Origin: Streptomyces sp. DSM 110735
GTDB taxonomy: Bacteria > Actinomycetota > Actinomycetes > Streptomycetales > Streptomycetaceae
DNA: 64,000 nt
Reading direction: 5' to 3'
NCBI RefSeq assembly: GCF_016482685.1
Contig: NZ_JACYHF010000001.1
Location: 248,001 to 312,000 of the forward strand
Position numbers and translations under genes: made by a program. Under the pieces are notes generated by a model. The model was not told the origin of the DNA. It did no database searches and saw only the letters and a list, made by a program, of their open reading frames with translations. Shown here piece after piece: positions 15,579 to 24,708 of the stretch. Numbering within the stretch: the stretch's first letter is position 1; every line of letters begins with the position of its first letter.

Positions 15579-16553
15579 ATGTCCATAGCCCGACGTGTCA
15601 CCGCGCGCCGCCTGCTGGGGACGGGCGCCGCGTCGCTCGCCCTGTGCGCCGCCTCCGTAGCCGCCGCCTCCGGGGCGTGGGCCCACGGCGCGCCCGGCGG
15701 TGACGGCTGGACGTCCGGCGGTCACCTCGCCCCGGGCACCGGCGCCGGTACCGAGACCGGCACCGACGCGTGCGAGTTCTCGCTGGACGGCACCCGCTTC
15801 TTCGCCTCCGTCAAGGTGGACGACCAGAACCTGAAGCCCACCGAGGACGGCAAGGTCCACATCAAGGTCCGTGCCGCCGGTGGCGCCGCGAGCTGCACCG
15901 CCTCGCTCGCCTCCTACCTCGCCCACGGCGCCACCTGGGCCACCTCCGGGCAGCAGGCGCTGGTCGGCTTCGACACCGTGACCGTCAAGCAGGGCGCGAC
16001 CGACACGCTCGACATCGCGGTGCCGGACGCGGGCTGCTTCGCGCAGGTCGACCTGTACCGGGGCGCGGTCAGGTTCGACGGCGACCTCGACGCGAACGAC
16101 GGTCTGGTCCATGGCGACCTGCCCAAGGGTCCGGACCACGCCGTCATCAAGGACAAGCTGATCGCCGCCTGGAACGGCGGCACCAAGGAGTGCTCGATCG
16201 AGGCGCAGCCGACCCCGGCCGCCCCGACGACGCCCGCCGGGGACACCTCCCCCTCGGCCACCGCCCCGGCGTCGGACTCGTCCTCCGCGTCGGCTCCGGC
16301 GCCCGTGTCGTCCGCCTCCGAGTCCGCCTCGCCGAGCACCAAGGCGGACTCCGGTTCCTCCGCGTCGCCCTCGGCGAGCGTGAAGGACACCGCCGCGGCA
16401 GCCTCCCCGTCCGCCAACGGCGGCTCCGGCGACCTCGCCGAGACCGGTGGCGGCAACGGCTCCGGGCTGATCGCGGGCGCCGCGGCTGCCCTGGTCGCGG
16501 CGGGCGCCGCCGCCGTGGTCGTCTCCCGCCGCAAGCGCGCGGCGCGGCACTGA
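15579..16553 (+). CDS. LAETG sortase-anchored surface protein (second)
   Basis: This is a 324-residue precursor from the ATG at 15579. The signal peptide MSIARRVTARRLLGTGAAS, with an Ala-rich core, ends near AWA. A globular domain with four Cys follows (CEFSLDG, SCTASL, AGCFAQV, KECSIE), then a Ser/Ala/Pro/Thr stalk. The sorting signal is LAETG at 286-290, a hydrophobic helix and SRRKRAARH. The Cys pattern suggests two disulfides in the exported domain. It shares the sorting signal but not recognisable domain sequence with the LAETG protein at 6146-7198. No sortase lies nearby, so anchoring relies on a sortase encoded elsewhere. Confidence 0.88.
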   Translation: MSIARRVTARRLLGTGAASLALCAASVAAASGAWAHGAPGGDGWTSGGHLAPGTGAGTETGTDACEFSLDGTRFFASVKVDDQNLKPTEDGKVHIKVRAAGGAASCTASLASYLAHGATWATSGQQALVGFDTVTVKQGATDTLDIAVPDAGCFAQVDLYRGAVRFDGDLDANDGLVHGDLPKGPDHAVIKDKLIAAWNGGTKECSIEAQPTPAAPTTPAGDTSPSATAPASDSSSASAPAPVSSASESASPSTKADSGSSASPSASVKDTAAAASPSANGGSGDLAETGGGNGSGLIAGAAAALVAAGAAAVVVSRRKRAARH

Positions 16554-16799
16554 CGTCCGTGACGCGGTACGTCCGCGACACGGCACCGACCTCATGGGGC
16601 GCCCCAACGCCCCCGGCGTGAGGCGAGCGCGCCGGACGCCCACCCGGACGACGGGGTCAGGGCCGACGACCGGGCCCGGCGCGCCCCCGCCTCCACCCCC
16701 GCCCCCGGCGGCCCCACGGCTGCCGGGGGCGGGGGCGCGGGCGCGCTCCGCTGCGGACGGGAGGGCTACGGCCGTCCGGACCTGTGCCTGGCGGTCACA

Positions 16800-17061
16800 G
16801 CCACCCCGCCACCGGCCGAACGGCCACGGCTGCGCCGTAAACGGTCCGGAAAGCGCGGCTGCTTGGCCAGGAGTGAGCGTCCAGGCCACTCCGCCACCGG
16901 CCGGGCAGCCATGGCCACTCCACCAGCGCCCCGACGGCCACAACCGCCCCGCTCAACAGCCCGGACCGTCACGGCAGTTCCGCCCCCGGCCGGACGACTG
17001 CACCCACTCCGCCACCAGCCCGGACGACCACAGCAGACCCGCCAACGGCCGGACGGCTACC
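16800..17061. repeat. Degenerate roughly 30-bp tandem repeat in a 500-bp gene-free gap
   Basis: The stretch 16554-17056 has no convincing gene. From about 16800 it consists of irregular copies of a unit like GCCACTCCGCCACCGGCC followed by GGACGGCCAC (for example starting at 16800, 16885, 16914 and about 17001). The copies drift in length (26-34 bp) and run to the end of the nucleoside hydrolase gene. No frame stays convincingly protein-like. Confidence 0.55.
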
Positions 17062-18025
17062 CCCGCTCCACCGTCGACAGATACAACTCCACGTACCGCT
17101 TCACCTCCACGTCCACCCCCACGTCCACCAGCGCCCGTTCCCGCTCCCCGTCGTGCAGTTCCGACTCCCCGAGGCGACCGCGCAGGTCGACGACCGTCTG
17201 ACCGCGGGCGGGACCCGGGGCGAGGGCGATCTCGACCGGGACGTGGCGGGTGGTGAGTCCCTCCGGGTCGGCCACCGCGCAGACCGCGCCCGCGTCGCCG
17301 AGCCCGCCCGCCGCCGCGTCCTGGGGGGCGGTGCCCCGGGCCGGGGGGCGGTGGGCGAGGAGGTCACCGGCGAGCCGGGTGCCCGGTTCGGCGCTCGCGC
17401 GCAGCCTGAGCACGTCCGCGCCGGGCACGACGACCCGGGTGAACACGTCGAGCCCGTACATCGTGATCGGCACCCCGGCGGTGAGCAGCACGGCCGCCGC
17501 CTCCGGGTCGTGCCAGACGTTGAACTCCGCGACCGCCGTGGCGTTTCCGGGACCGACCGCGCCGCCCATGAACACGATCCGCTCGATGTTCCGGGTCACC
17601 TCGGGGTGGGTGCGCAGCAGCAGGGCGATGTTGGTCAGGGGCGCGGTGGGGATCAGGGTCACCGGGCGCGGGGAGGCGAGGATCTCGCGGCGCAGCAGGG
17701 TGACGGCGTCCATGGGGACGGGGGCGCGGGCGGGGGCGGGCAGTCCGAGGTCGCCCATGCCGTCGGTGCCGTGCCAGTGCGCGATGCGGGCGGGCTCCAG
17801 GAGCGGGCGTTCGGCGCCGCGCGCGACGGGGACGTCGGCAGCGCCCGCCCGTTCCAGCACGGTCAGCGTGTTGCGGACCACGCGGTCCACGTCGGTGTTC
17901 CCGGCCACGCAGGTCACCGCCCTGAGGTCGAGCCCGGGGTGCCGGACGGCGAACAGCAGCGCCAGCGCGTCGTCCACCCCGGTGTCGCAGTCGATGATCA
18001 CGGGAACGGCGGGCCGCTCGGCCAC
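17057..18025 (-). CDS. Inosine/uridine-preferring nucleoside hydrolase
   Basis: Starting at the GTG at 18025 with GAGAGGAG upstream, this 322-residue protein begins with the hallmark calcium-binding motif VIIDCDTGVDDALAL (DTDxGxDDxxA type). It continues with VAGNTDVDRVVRNTL, IPTAPLTNIALLL, FMGGAVGPGNATAVAEFNVW and ITMYGLDVFTRV, all typical of the IU-nucleoside hydrolase family. These enzymes hydrolyse the N-glycosidic bond of ribonucleosides in purine and pyrimidine salvage; exact specificity cannot be read from sequence. The expected late Asp after GDAGAVCAV is replaced by surrounding Ala/Val, a small variation. The gene is monocistronic. Confidence 0.9.
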   Translation of the reverse strand: MAERPAVPVIIDCDTGVDDALALLFAVRHPGLDLRAVTCVAGNTDVDRVVRNTLTVLERAGAADVPVARGAERPLLEPARIAHWHGTDGMGDLGLPAPARAPVPMDAVTLLRREILASPRPVTLIPTAPLTNIALLLRTHPEVTRNIERIVFMGGAVGPGNATAVAEFNVWHDPEAAAVLLTAGVPITMYGLDVFTRVVVPGADVLRLRASAEPGTRLAGDLLAHRPPARGTAPQDAAAGGLGDAGAVCAVADPEGLTTRHVPVEIALAPGPARGQTVVDLRGRLGESELHDGERERALVDVGVDVEVKRYVELYLSTVERG

Positions 18026-18179
18026 GTCGGGCTCCTCTCGGTCGCGGGTACCGAACCTACCCGCGCCGCCGGGGCGGCACCCCGCGCTCACCCGGACGGA
18101 CCGGAGCGCTGGTGAGAGGGGGCGCGGGGTGATGCCGTGAGGGGAAACAGCCCTTCCGGTACGAGCAGGAGGCACCCCG

Positions 18180-18992
18180 ATGACCGCACGCGCCCGTGGC
18201 GCCCTGCCGACGCGGACCGGTGCGATACCCGTGCGCGGCGCCCTCCTCGCCTCCTGCGCCCTCACCCTCGCGCTCGGCGGCTGCGCCACCCTCGGTCTGG
18301 AGCACCCCCCGACCGCCCGCCAGCCGCTGCCGACGATCGAAAAGCCGCCTCCCTCCTCCAAGTCCGCCCCCGGCACCGACAAGGCGCTGCTCACCGACGC
18401 GCAGGCGCAGAACGCGCTCCTGACCGAGACCGACCTGGGCGCCCCCTGGACCGCCACGCACGGCGCCGCCACCTGGCGCGACGGCATGCTGAAGGCCACC
18501 ACCGACGCGGGCCAGTGCCAGCCGCTGCTCGACGCCCTCTACGCCGACACCCTGCTGCGCGCCCCCGCCCGCGTCGCCGTCGGTCTGGACGACCCCGACA
18601 GCGGCGCCCAGTTGCGCTACCAGATCGCCGCCCGCCGCCCCTCCGACGTGGACGCCGCGCTGACCTGGCTCGGCACGATGCCCGCCGACTGCGCCCGCTT
18701 CACCGCCAGGACGCAGACCGGTCTGGTCGAGGACGTGCGGGTGAACTCCGCCCCGCTGCCCGAGGTCGGGGACAAGCGCCAGGGTCTGCGCGTCACCGTC
18801 GCCACCACGACCGACGACGACCAGGATCTGCTGCTCACCCTGGACGTGGCCGCCGTCCGGGTCGGTCAGGACGCCTTCGCGCTGACCAACGGCGGTCTGG
18901 GCGACGTGCCGAACGACGCGACACAGGCAGCCGTCCAGATCGGCGCCCTGCGCCTGGCGGACGTGCGCAAGCAGGGGCGCGTCCAGGTCTGA
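18180..18992 (+). CDS. Secreted lipoprotein of unknown function
   Basis: This 270-residue protein starts at an ATG behind GCAGGAGGC. The signal peptide ends in the lipobox LALGGC, so the Cys would be lipidated and the protein anchored on the outer face of the membrane. A Pro/Ser/Lys-rich spacer of about 35 residues leads to a globular domain with two Cys (AGQCQP, PADCARF) that could pair. The general look (sensor-domain or PknH-like extracellular fold) is only suggestive. It is convergent with the TPR gene with a 6-bp gap. Confidence 0.75.
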   Translation: MTARARGALPTRTGAIPVRGALLASCALTLALGGCATLGLEHPPTARQPLPTIEKPPPSSKSAPGTDKALLTDAQAQNALLTETDLGAPWTATHGAATWRDGMLKATTDAGQCQPLLDALYADTLLRAPARVAVGLDDPDSGAQLRYQIAARRPSDVDAALTWLGTMPADCARFTARTQTGLVEDVRVNSAPLPEVGDKRQGLRVTVATTTDDDQDLLLTLDVAAVRVGQDAFALTNGGLGDVPNDATQAAVQIGALRLADVRKQGRVQV

Positions 18993-18998
18993 GCGCGC

Positions 18999-20153
18999 TC
19001 AGAGCCTGCCAGGTCCGAGCGTGGTGCTCCCCGGCGCCGTGCGGTGCCCGAGCCCGGTGCGGTACGCGTCCAGCGCCGCCTCCGTACGACCGCCGCGGCG
19101 CAGCAGATCACCGAGCAGCCGGCACAGATCGGCCAGATCTCCCGCCGCCCCGGCCCGCTCCAGCAGGCTGAGCGCGCGGACGTAGTGCTCCTCGGCCGCC
19201 TCGGTGTCGTGGGCGTCCTCCGCGATGATGCCGAGCAGCCGGTGGGCGGCGGCGGCGTGGACCGCGCCGCGCTCGGAGGAGAAGTCCCCGAGCACCCCGG
19301 CCAGCAGCTCGGCGGCGTCGCCCGAACTGCCGCGCCGGTGCAGCACGTCGGCCAGCTCGACGGCGACCTGGCTGCGGTAGAGGGCGGCACGGGTCTCCCC
19401 GAGCATCAGCAGCGCCCGCCGCAACTCATCCTCGGCGCCCGCGAGTTGTCCTGCCTGGGCGCGGACGTAGCCGCGCATCCAGTGGCAGTGGGCGAGTTCG
19501 GTGCGCAGTCCGAGCCGGTCGTACAGCTCGGCGGCGGTCGCGAGGGAGGCGTCCGCCTCGGCGTGCCGCCCCTGGGCGAGCAGCGTGCGGGCGACCGAGC
19601 GGTGGGTGCGGGCGAGCAGCGCGGGGTCGGACACCCGGGGCGCGAGCGCGAGCGCGGACTCGGCGGCGCGGGCGGCGCGGTGGTGGGCGCCCATGTCCAT
19701 GTACGGCCCGATGGCGGCGGCGTGCAGCAGCACCAGGGCGTCGGGGTCCTGCGGTGCGGCGCGGGCGAGTTCGTCGACGCCGGTCTCCAACAGGTGCACC
19801 GCGTAGCGGAGTTCGCCGGAGAGGTAGTGGGCGACGGCGCGACCGCGCAGGACCGGGGCGCGGAGCGGGGCGGGCGCGTCCGCGAGCAGCTCCGCGGCAC
19901 GCTCGAAGTGACCGAGGGCGTCGGTCAGTTCGCCGGTCTCCAGGGCGCTCTCCCCGAGCCCGAGCAGGGCGGCGGCGTGCTCCGGCGCGAACCCGCCCTG
20001 CTCGCCCTCCCCCTGCTCCTCGATCTCCGCGAGCAGCGCGGCGAAGCGGGTTCCTGCCTCCTCGGCGGCGCCGTCGTCCAGGGTGCGGCGGGCTTCCGCC
20101 AGGCGTCGCCCCAGTCCGTCCGCGACGGCGGCCGGATCCTTCCGCTCGCGCAT
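18999..20153 (-). CDS. Tetratricopeptide-repeat protein
   Basis: This is a 384-residue, entirely helical protein from an ATG preceded by GGGAGGAC. Successive A/G-rich helix pairs such as AALLGLGESALETGELTDAL, LARTHRSVARTLLAQGRHAE and DLADLCRLLGDLLRRGGRTE match the TPR consensus. About eight to nine repeats cover nearly all of the chain, with no enzymatic domain. It resembles the sensor half of AfsR-type or Rap-like proteins but has no partner gene next to it. A scaffold or regulatory role is inferred. An upstream AT-richer region shared with the divergent small ORF probably holds both promoters. Confidence 0.75.
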   Translation of the reverse strand: MRERKDPAAVADGLGRRLAEARRTLDDGAAEEAGTRFAALLAEIEEQGEGEQGGFAPEHAAALLGLGESALETGELTDALGHFERAAELLADAPAPLRAPVLRGRAVAHYLSGELRYAVHLLETGVDELARAAPQDPDALVLLHAAAIGPYMDMGAHHRAARAAESALALAPRVSDPALLARTHRSVARTLLAQGRHAEADASLATAAELYDRLGLRTELAHCHWMRGYVRAQAGQLAGAEDELRRALLMLGETRAALYRSQVAVELADVLHRRGSSGDAAELLAGVLGDFSSERGAVHAAAAHRLLGIIAEDAHDTEAAEEHYVRALSLLERAGAAGDLADLCRLLGDLLRRGGRTEAALDAYRTGLGHRTAPGSTTLGPGRL

Positions 20154-20264
20154 CGGGCGTCCTCCCCAACTCCCTTGGGCCCCCTTGTCGTTGGGAGCGC
20201 GCAGCCCTAGGTTAATCGGCGGCTCACGCGTATCCGACTCGTCACCCGCCGTAGCGAGGTCACC

Positions 20265-20471
20265 GTGCCCGGACGTACATCAGCCGCCCCTGGACGCACC
20301 GGCGCGAACCCCCGCCCCCGGCTGCGCCGGACCGCGGACGACCCCTCCCTCACCCGGGGTGTCGTGGCGGCCGTGGTGGCGGTCGCGGCGCTGGTCGTGG
20401 CGGCGAACGCGGGTCCCGCGCCCACCCCGGACACTCCTTCCGCGCCCCCGGTCCGCTCCGCTCAGCGGTGA
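20265..20471 (+). CDS. Small single-pass membrane protein (hypothetical)
   Basis: A 68-residue ORF begins at a GTG with GAGGT six bases upstream. It has a basic N-terminus (LRRTADDPSLTRG), one hydrophobic helix GVVAAVVAVAALVVAANA and a short Pro/Ala-rich tail. The size and layout fit small Streptomyces membrane peptides, but no family was recognised and the coding call rests on start context and hydrophobicity only. Confidence 0.45.
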   Translation: MPGRTSAAPGRTGANPRPRLRRTADDPSLTRGVVAAVVAVAALVVAANAGPAPTPDTPSAPPVRSAQR

Positions 20472-20763
20472 CCCAACACCCGTACGCGCAAGGCGTTTTC
20501 AAGCGCCGGTAGGGGAACTCCGAGTAAAACTGTGGCCAAGGCCAACCGCGCCTTTCCCAACAAACAGGCTCAATCCACCGGTTGTACAAGAGTGGAATAT
20601 CTCACCGGCGACGGTTGACACCGAACCGCGCGGCTAGGGTGAGCGCTCCCGGACCGGTGCGGCCCAGGGCCCCTCCGAGAGGTCCAAGCACGCACCGCTT
20701 GACCGGCGATGGGCGATTCTTTCGGTGGCCCCGGGGTCCGGGCCAGGGGTGGGAGGTCACGGG

Positions 20764-22338
20764 ATGACGGCGAACAGCCTGCGCGCGGAGGAGTTTCCGG
20801 CAGGACCCGCGGACCGGTCGGGCGACGAGGGCGGCAAGGGCACGACCGCCCCCCGCCCCCGGCGCGGGCGCCGCATACTCAAGTGGTCCGCCGCCACCCT
20901 CGCGCTGCTGGTCATAGGCACCGCGGGCGCGGGCTACGTCTACTACGAGCACCTCAACGGCAACATCAGGAAAGCCCGGCTCAACCTCGGCGACTCCCCC
21001 GTACCGGTGGCCACCCCGAACGCCCAGGGGCAGACCCCGCTGAACATCCTGCTGATCGGCTCCGACAGCCGGAACACCGCCAAGGACCTCAAGCTCGGTG
21101 GCTCCAAGGGCGACGTGGGCCGCCCGCCGCTCGCGGACGTGCAGATGCTGCTGCACCTCTCCGCCGACCGCAGCAACATGTCGGTCATCAGCCTCCCCCG
21201 CGACACCATGATCCCGATCCCCAAGTGCACGGACGCCGACACCAAGAAGGTGTACCCGGCGCTCTCCCTGTCCATGGCGAACGAGTCGCTCGGTCGCGGC
21301 GGACCCGGCTGCACCGTCGCCACCTGGCAGCAGCTCACCGGGGTGCACATCGACCACTTCATGATGGTCGACTTCTCCGGCGTGGTCGCCATGGCGGACG
21401 CGATCGGCGGCGTCCCGGTCTGCGTCGAGGACAACGTCTGGTCGCACACCTCCTCCGGCCACGGCTCGGGGCTCAAGCTGGAGAAGGGCACCCACCCGGT
21501 CAAGGGCAAGCAGGCGCTGCAGTGGCTGCGCACCCGCTACGGCTTCGAGGACGGCACCGACATCGGCCGCACCCACGCCCAGCACATGTACATGAACTCG
21601 ATGGTCCGCCAGTTGCGCGCCAACGCCCGGCTCGGCAACCCCGGCGAGATGCGCAAGCTCGCCGAGGCGGCGACCGACGCGCTCACCGTGGACGACGGGC
21701 TCGGCACGGTCAAGAAGCTCTACGACCTGTCGATGGAACTCCAGAAGGTGCCCACCAAGGGCATCACCATGACCACCCTGCCCACCGTGCAGTGGACCCA
21801 GGACCACAACCGGCTCGTGCCCGCCCCGAACGACGCCGAACAGCTCATCTCCATGGTCCGCGACGACGACTCGCTGACCTCCCTCGCGGGCAAGAAGCCC
21901 ACGCCCGACCCCACGTCCACCGACCCGGCAGCCCCGCCCGCCGAGATCGCCGTACGGGTCCGCAACGGCACCGGCACCGCCATGGAGGCGCCCGCTCCCC
22001 AGCGCGCCTCCGCCATCGCCCAGGTGCTCCGGACCAACGGGTTCACCAGCGCCTCGACCGACACCACCCCCGCCGCCGAGCCCGACACCGAGGTGCTCTA
22101 CTCCACCGCCGACCAGGAGGGCGACGCCCAGGCGGTGGCCGACGCCCTGCACATCCCGCTGAAGCGGGCGCGGCAGTCGGACGAGGTCCAGGGCGTGACG
22201 CTCGTCGTCGGCGAGGACTGGCGCACCGGGGACACCTTCCCCAAGACCAAGCCCAAGAAGGTCCCGGAGAGCGCCGCCGTGCTGAACGGCGAGAAGACCG
22301 ACGCCTGCATGAAGATCCAGCCGGGCTTCACCTGGTGA
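20764..22338 (+). CDS. LytR-CpsA-Psr (LCP) family cell-wall ligase
   Basis: Starting at the ATG at 20764, directly behind GGGAGGTCAC, this 524-residue protein has an Arg-rich cytoplasmic segment, one transmembrane helix at about 41-61, and an extracellular LCP domain. LCP motifs include NILLIGSDSR, LADVQMLLHLSADRSNMSVI followed by SLPRDTM, and GRTHAQHMYMNSM, carrying the Arg and Asp residues that bind polyprenyl-pyrophosphate. A LytR_C domain follows a Pro/Thr linker at about 405-490. LCP proteins transfer glycopolymers (teichoic acids, teichuronic acids or other secondary wall polymers) from undecaprenyl carriers to peptidoglycan. The last 11 bases overlap the convergent gene. Confidence 0.9.
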   Translation: MTANSLRAEEFPAGPADRSGDEGGKGTTAPRPRRGRRILKWSAATLALLVIGTAGAGYVYYEHLNGNIRKARLNLGDSPVPVATPNAQGQTPLNILLIGSDSRNTAKDLKLGGSKGDVGRPPLADVQMLLHLSADRSNMSVISLPRDTMIPIPKCTDADTKKVYPALSLSMANESLGRGGPGCTVATWQQLTGVHIDHFMMVDFSGVVAMADAIGGVPVCVEDNVWSHTSSGHGSGLKLEKGTHPVKGKQALQWLRTRYGFEDGTDIGRTHAQHMYMNSMVRQLRANARLGNPGEMRKLAEAATDALTVDDGLGTVKKLYDLSMELQKVPTKGITMTTLPTVQWTQDHNRLVPAPNDAEQLISMVRDDDSLTSLAGKKPTPDPTSTDPAAPPAEIAVRVRNGTGTAMEAPAPQRASAIAQVLRTNGFTSASTDTTPAAEPDTEVLYSTADQEGDAQAVADALHIPLKRARQSDEVQGVTLVVGEDWRTGDTFPKTKPKKVPESAAVLNGEKTDACMKIQPGFTW

Positions 22339-23401
22339 CGTCCGCCTGACGCTCCGTCAGCCGCTGGAGCTGCCGCTGGACGTGGTCCAGGGCGCCGTCC
22401 CGCCGCCCCGGCACCCGGAGCCTCAAGTCGGCCAGCGCGGGACCCAGTTCACGAGCCCGGGCGGGGTCCTCGATCCTGCCCCACTGGTGGTGGGCACGGT
22501 CGGCGGCTGCCTCGACCGCAGGCGCGTCCGGCGCCTGTCCCGCCGCGAGCCGCACCCCGGCGACGTCCAGCCAGGCACGGCAACTGCGTGCCGGGTCGCC
22601 CGCGAACATCGCGAGGTCGGCGCGTACCTCCGCCCAGTGCAGCGCGTCCTCGGACGCCGGACCGCGCGCGTGCGCCGCCGCCTGCTGATGGCGGGCGGCG
22701 AGCGCGTCCGCCTCGGCGTGCCGCCCCGACCGTACGGCCGCGGTCAGCTCGGCGTGCGGGTCGCCCGCCGGACGCGGCGGCGCGGTGAGCACCAGGTTCG
22801 TGGGCAGCTCGTCCGCGATCCGGTCGAGCGCCGCCCGGTGCAGCTCCGCCAGCGGCGGCCGGTGCCCGCTGCGCAGCAGGGTGGCGACCGCCCTCATGTA
22901 CGTCGGCTGCGCGATCCCGCGCCGGGCGCCCGACGGCGCGATCCGGCCGTACACCTCGGTGCCGCGGCCCGAGTCCAGAGGGTGCGCGAGCAGACGGTCC
23001 CAGGTCTCGGCGTCCGCGTGCAGATCCGCGACGAGCGTGGTGGCACCGGCCGGGCGCAGCCGCAGCTCCTCCCTGATCCAGTGCCAGGGCAGCGCGGTGT
23101 AGCGCACGGTGGCCGCCGTGGTGCGGGCCAGCGCCAGATGGGGCAGGTGCTGGCGGCGGTCGAGGTGCAACTGCCCGGTGACGTACACCGTCAGCGGTCC
23201 CGGCGCGGCAGCGGCGGCGCGCAGCCGTGTCAGCACGGCCTGCGGGTCCAGCGGGTCGGCCAGTTCGACCACGTTCGCGGTCTCGGTGCCGGACAGCACC
23301 GCCGGTGCGACGGCGGCCAGTATCGGCAGCACCCCTGCCGCGTCCACCTGCCGCCCCCTCCCCAGCGGCGCGGCCGCGAGCAACAGCACGGTTCCGGGCA
23401 T
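22328..23401 (-). CDS. Hypothetical protein with degenerate caspase-like domain
   Basis: The ATG at 23401 follows GGGGAGGCG; the protein has 357 residues. The first 150 residues read like a caspase-like (peptidase C14) domain of actinobacterial effector systems: a strand plus LTRLRAAAAAPGPLTVYVTG, then LHLAL-like and TALPWHWIREELR segments, then a strand TTLVADLHADAE. In active relatives these positions read GHG(L) and LDCCFSG. Here the catalytic His position is Gln (TGQLHLD) and the catalytic Cys is absent. It would therefore be a pseudo-protease, an inference from alignment by eye. The C-terminal half is helical and Ala-rich, TPR-like. It may form an operon with the upstream SpoIIE phosphatase. 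Confidence 0.6.
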   Translation of the reverse strand: MPGTVLLLAAAPLGRGRQVDAAGVLPILAAVAPAVLSGTETANVVELADPLDPQAVLTRLRAAAAAPGPLTVYVTGQLHLDRRQHLPHLALARTTAATVRYTALPWHWIREELRLRPAGATTLVADLHADAETWDRLLAHPLDSGRGTEVYGRIAPSGARRGIAQPTYMRAVATLLRSGHRPPLAELHRAALDRIADELPTNLVLTAPPRPAGDPHAELTAAVRSGRHAEADALAARHQQAAAHARGPASEDALHWAEVRADLAMFAGDPARSCRAWLDVAGVRLAAGQAPDAPAVEAAADRAHHQWGRIEDPARARELGPALADLRLRVPGRRDGALDHVQRQLQRLTERQADVTR

Positions 23402-23535
23402 CGCGCCTCCCCTGTTCGCCCTGACTCCAGCGAGCACCGTAACCGGTGGGACGGCCGGGGCACGCCGGGGACGGGGAAGGTACCCCCCTGGGAGGGGCAG
23501 GCGTTCGCCTAGGGGACGTCTCCCCGAGACACCCC

Positions 23536-24708
23536 CTAGTCCGGCACGTCCGGCAGCCGCCGTACCGCGAACACCGTGGTGTCGTCGGCCAGCCGTCCCC
23601 GGGTGTGCCGCAGCACCCCGTCCCGCACGGTCCGCACCAGCCGGTCCGGCGCCGCCCGCCCCGGGTCCCGGCTGACAGCCCGGTCCAGCTCGCGCACGAG
23701 CGTGTAGAACTCGCCGTGCCGGTCCCGCGCCTCGGTGACCCCGTCGGTGACGACGAGGAGGGTCTCGTCGGAGTGGAGTTCGGGGACGAGAGCTTCCGCC
23801 GGTGCCTGTGCGGGGGTGTCGGCCGCGCCTCCGGCCAGGTCGCCCGTCAGATGCCCGAAGCCGATCGGGAGGCGTTCGGCGCCGGGGAGGGGGCGTACAC
23901 CGCGGGGACCGACGGCGAGGGGGGACTCGTGGCCGAAGTTGATGACCTCGACGGTGTCGCCGTCGCGCTGCGGGAAGCTCAGCAGGACGGCGGTGGCGAA
24001 CCGCTCGCCGTCGTAGCGGCCGAGCGCGGCGGTGTGACCGCGGTGGCGGTACATGCGAATCTCCAGCCGGTCCGCGACGGTCGCGAGGTCGGGCTCGTGG
24101 TACGCCGCCTCGCGGAACGTGCCGAGCAGCGCCGCCGCCGTCTCCACCGCGCCGAGCCCCTTGCCCTGCACGTCGCCGACGAGGACCCGGGTGCCGTGCG
24201 GACCGGGCTGGATGTCGTAGAAGTCGCCGCCCACCCGCGCGTCGGTGTCGGCGGCGAGATACACCCCCGCGTGCTCCAGACCCGCCCACCCCGGCGGCAG
24301 CGGGCGCAGCACCGTACGGCGCGTCGTCTCCGCGATGTCCCGCATGTGCCCCTCGCGCCGCTCCCGGCGAGCCCGCGCCTCCGCGGCGATCACGGCCAGC
24401 GCGCCACCGAGCGCGACCAGCACGAAGTCGGCGTTCCCCGCCCGGTACTGGTTCGGGTACAGCGTGTCCACGGCGACGTACGTGACCAGCGACAGCAGCG
24501 CGAACACGACGGTCGTCCCCACCCCGCACAGCGCGGCGGCGATGCTCGGCACCAGGACGATCCAGGAGACGATCCGGAACTGCTCACCGGTGAGGAGATC
24601 GACCCCCGCGATGCCGATGAGCAGCAGCAACGGCACCAGCCACGCCACATCGCAGCCGCCGACGCGGAACCACTCCCACTGCCGCTTCCGGCGGTCGATC
24701 CGCTCCAC
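23536..24708 (-). CDS. Membrane-anchored SpoIIE-type PP2C phosphatase
   Basis: This 390-residue protein starts at a GTG behind GGAGAGGG. Three to four transmembrane helices occupy about residues 20-110. The PPM/SpoIIE domain follows, with metal-binding Asp motifs VGGDFYDI, LVGDVQGKG, LLVVTDGVTEARD and LADDTTVFAVRR. Such proteins dephosphorylate serine-phosphorylated anti-sigma-factor antagonists (STAS proteins), linking membrane signals to sigma factors. No sensory PAS or GAF domain is present, so the membrane segment itself may sense. No STAS or anti-sigma gene is adjacent. The caspase-like gene lies 134 bp downstream on the same strand. Confidence 0.88.
   Translation of the reverse strand: MERIDRRKRQWEWFRVGGCDVAWLVPLLLLIGIAGVDLLTGEQFRIVSWIVLVPSIAAALCGVGTTVVFALLSLVTYVAVDTLYPNQYRAGNADFVLVALGGALAVIAAEARARRERREGHMRDIAETTRRTVLRPLPPGWAGLEHAGVYLAADTDARVGGDFYDIQPGPHGTRVLVGDVQGKGLGAVETAAALLGTFREAAYHEPDLATVADRLEIRMYRHRGHTAALGRYDGERFATAVLLSFPQRDGDTVEVINFGHESPLAVGPRGVRPLPGAERLPIGFGHLTGDLAGGAADTPAQAPAEALVPELHSDETLLVVTDGVTEARDRHGEFYTLVRELDRAVSRDPGRAAPDRLVRTVRDGVLRHTRGRLADDTTVFAVRRLPDVPD

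Noticed and set aside
12646..15588. Plus-strand frame of about 980 codons over the DUF4142 and glucosidase genes
   Set aside because: It contradicts two well-supported genes and has no domain or start signal.
20615..20640. TTGACA and TAGGGT upstream of the LCP gene as a promoter
   Set aside because: The spacer is only 14 bp, too short for a normal sigma-70-type promoter.
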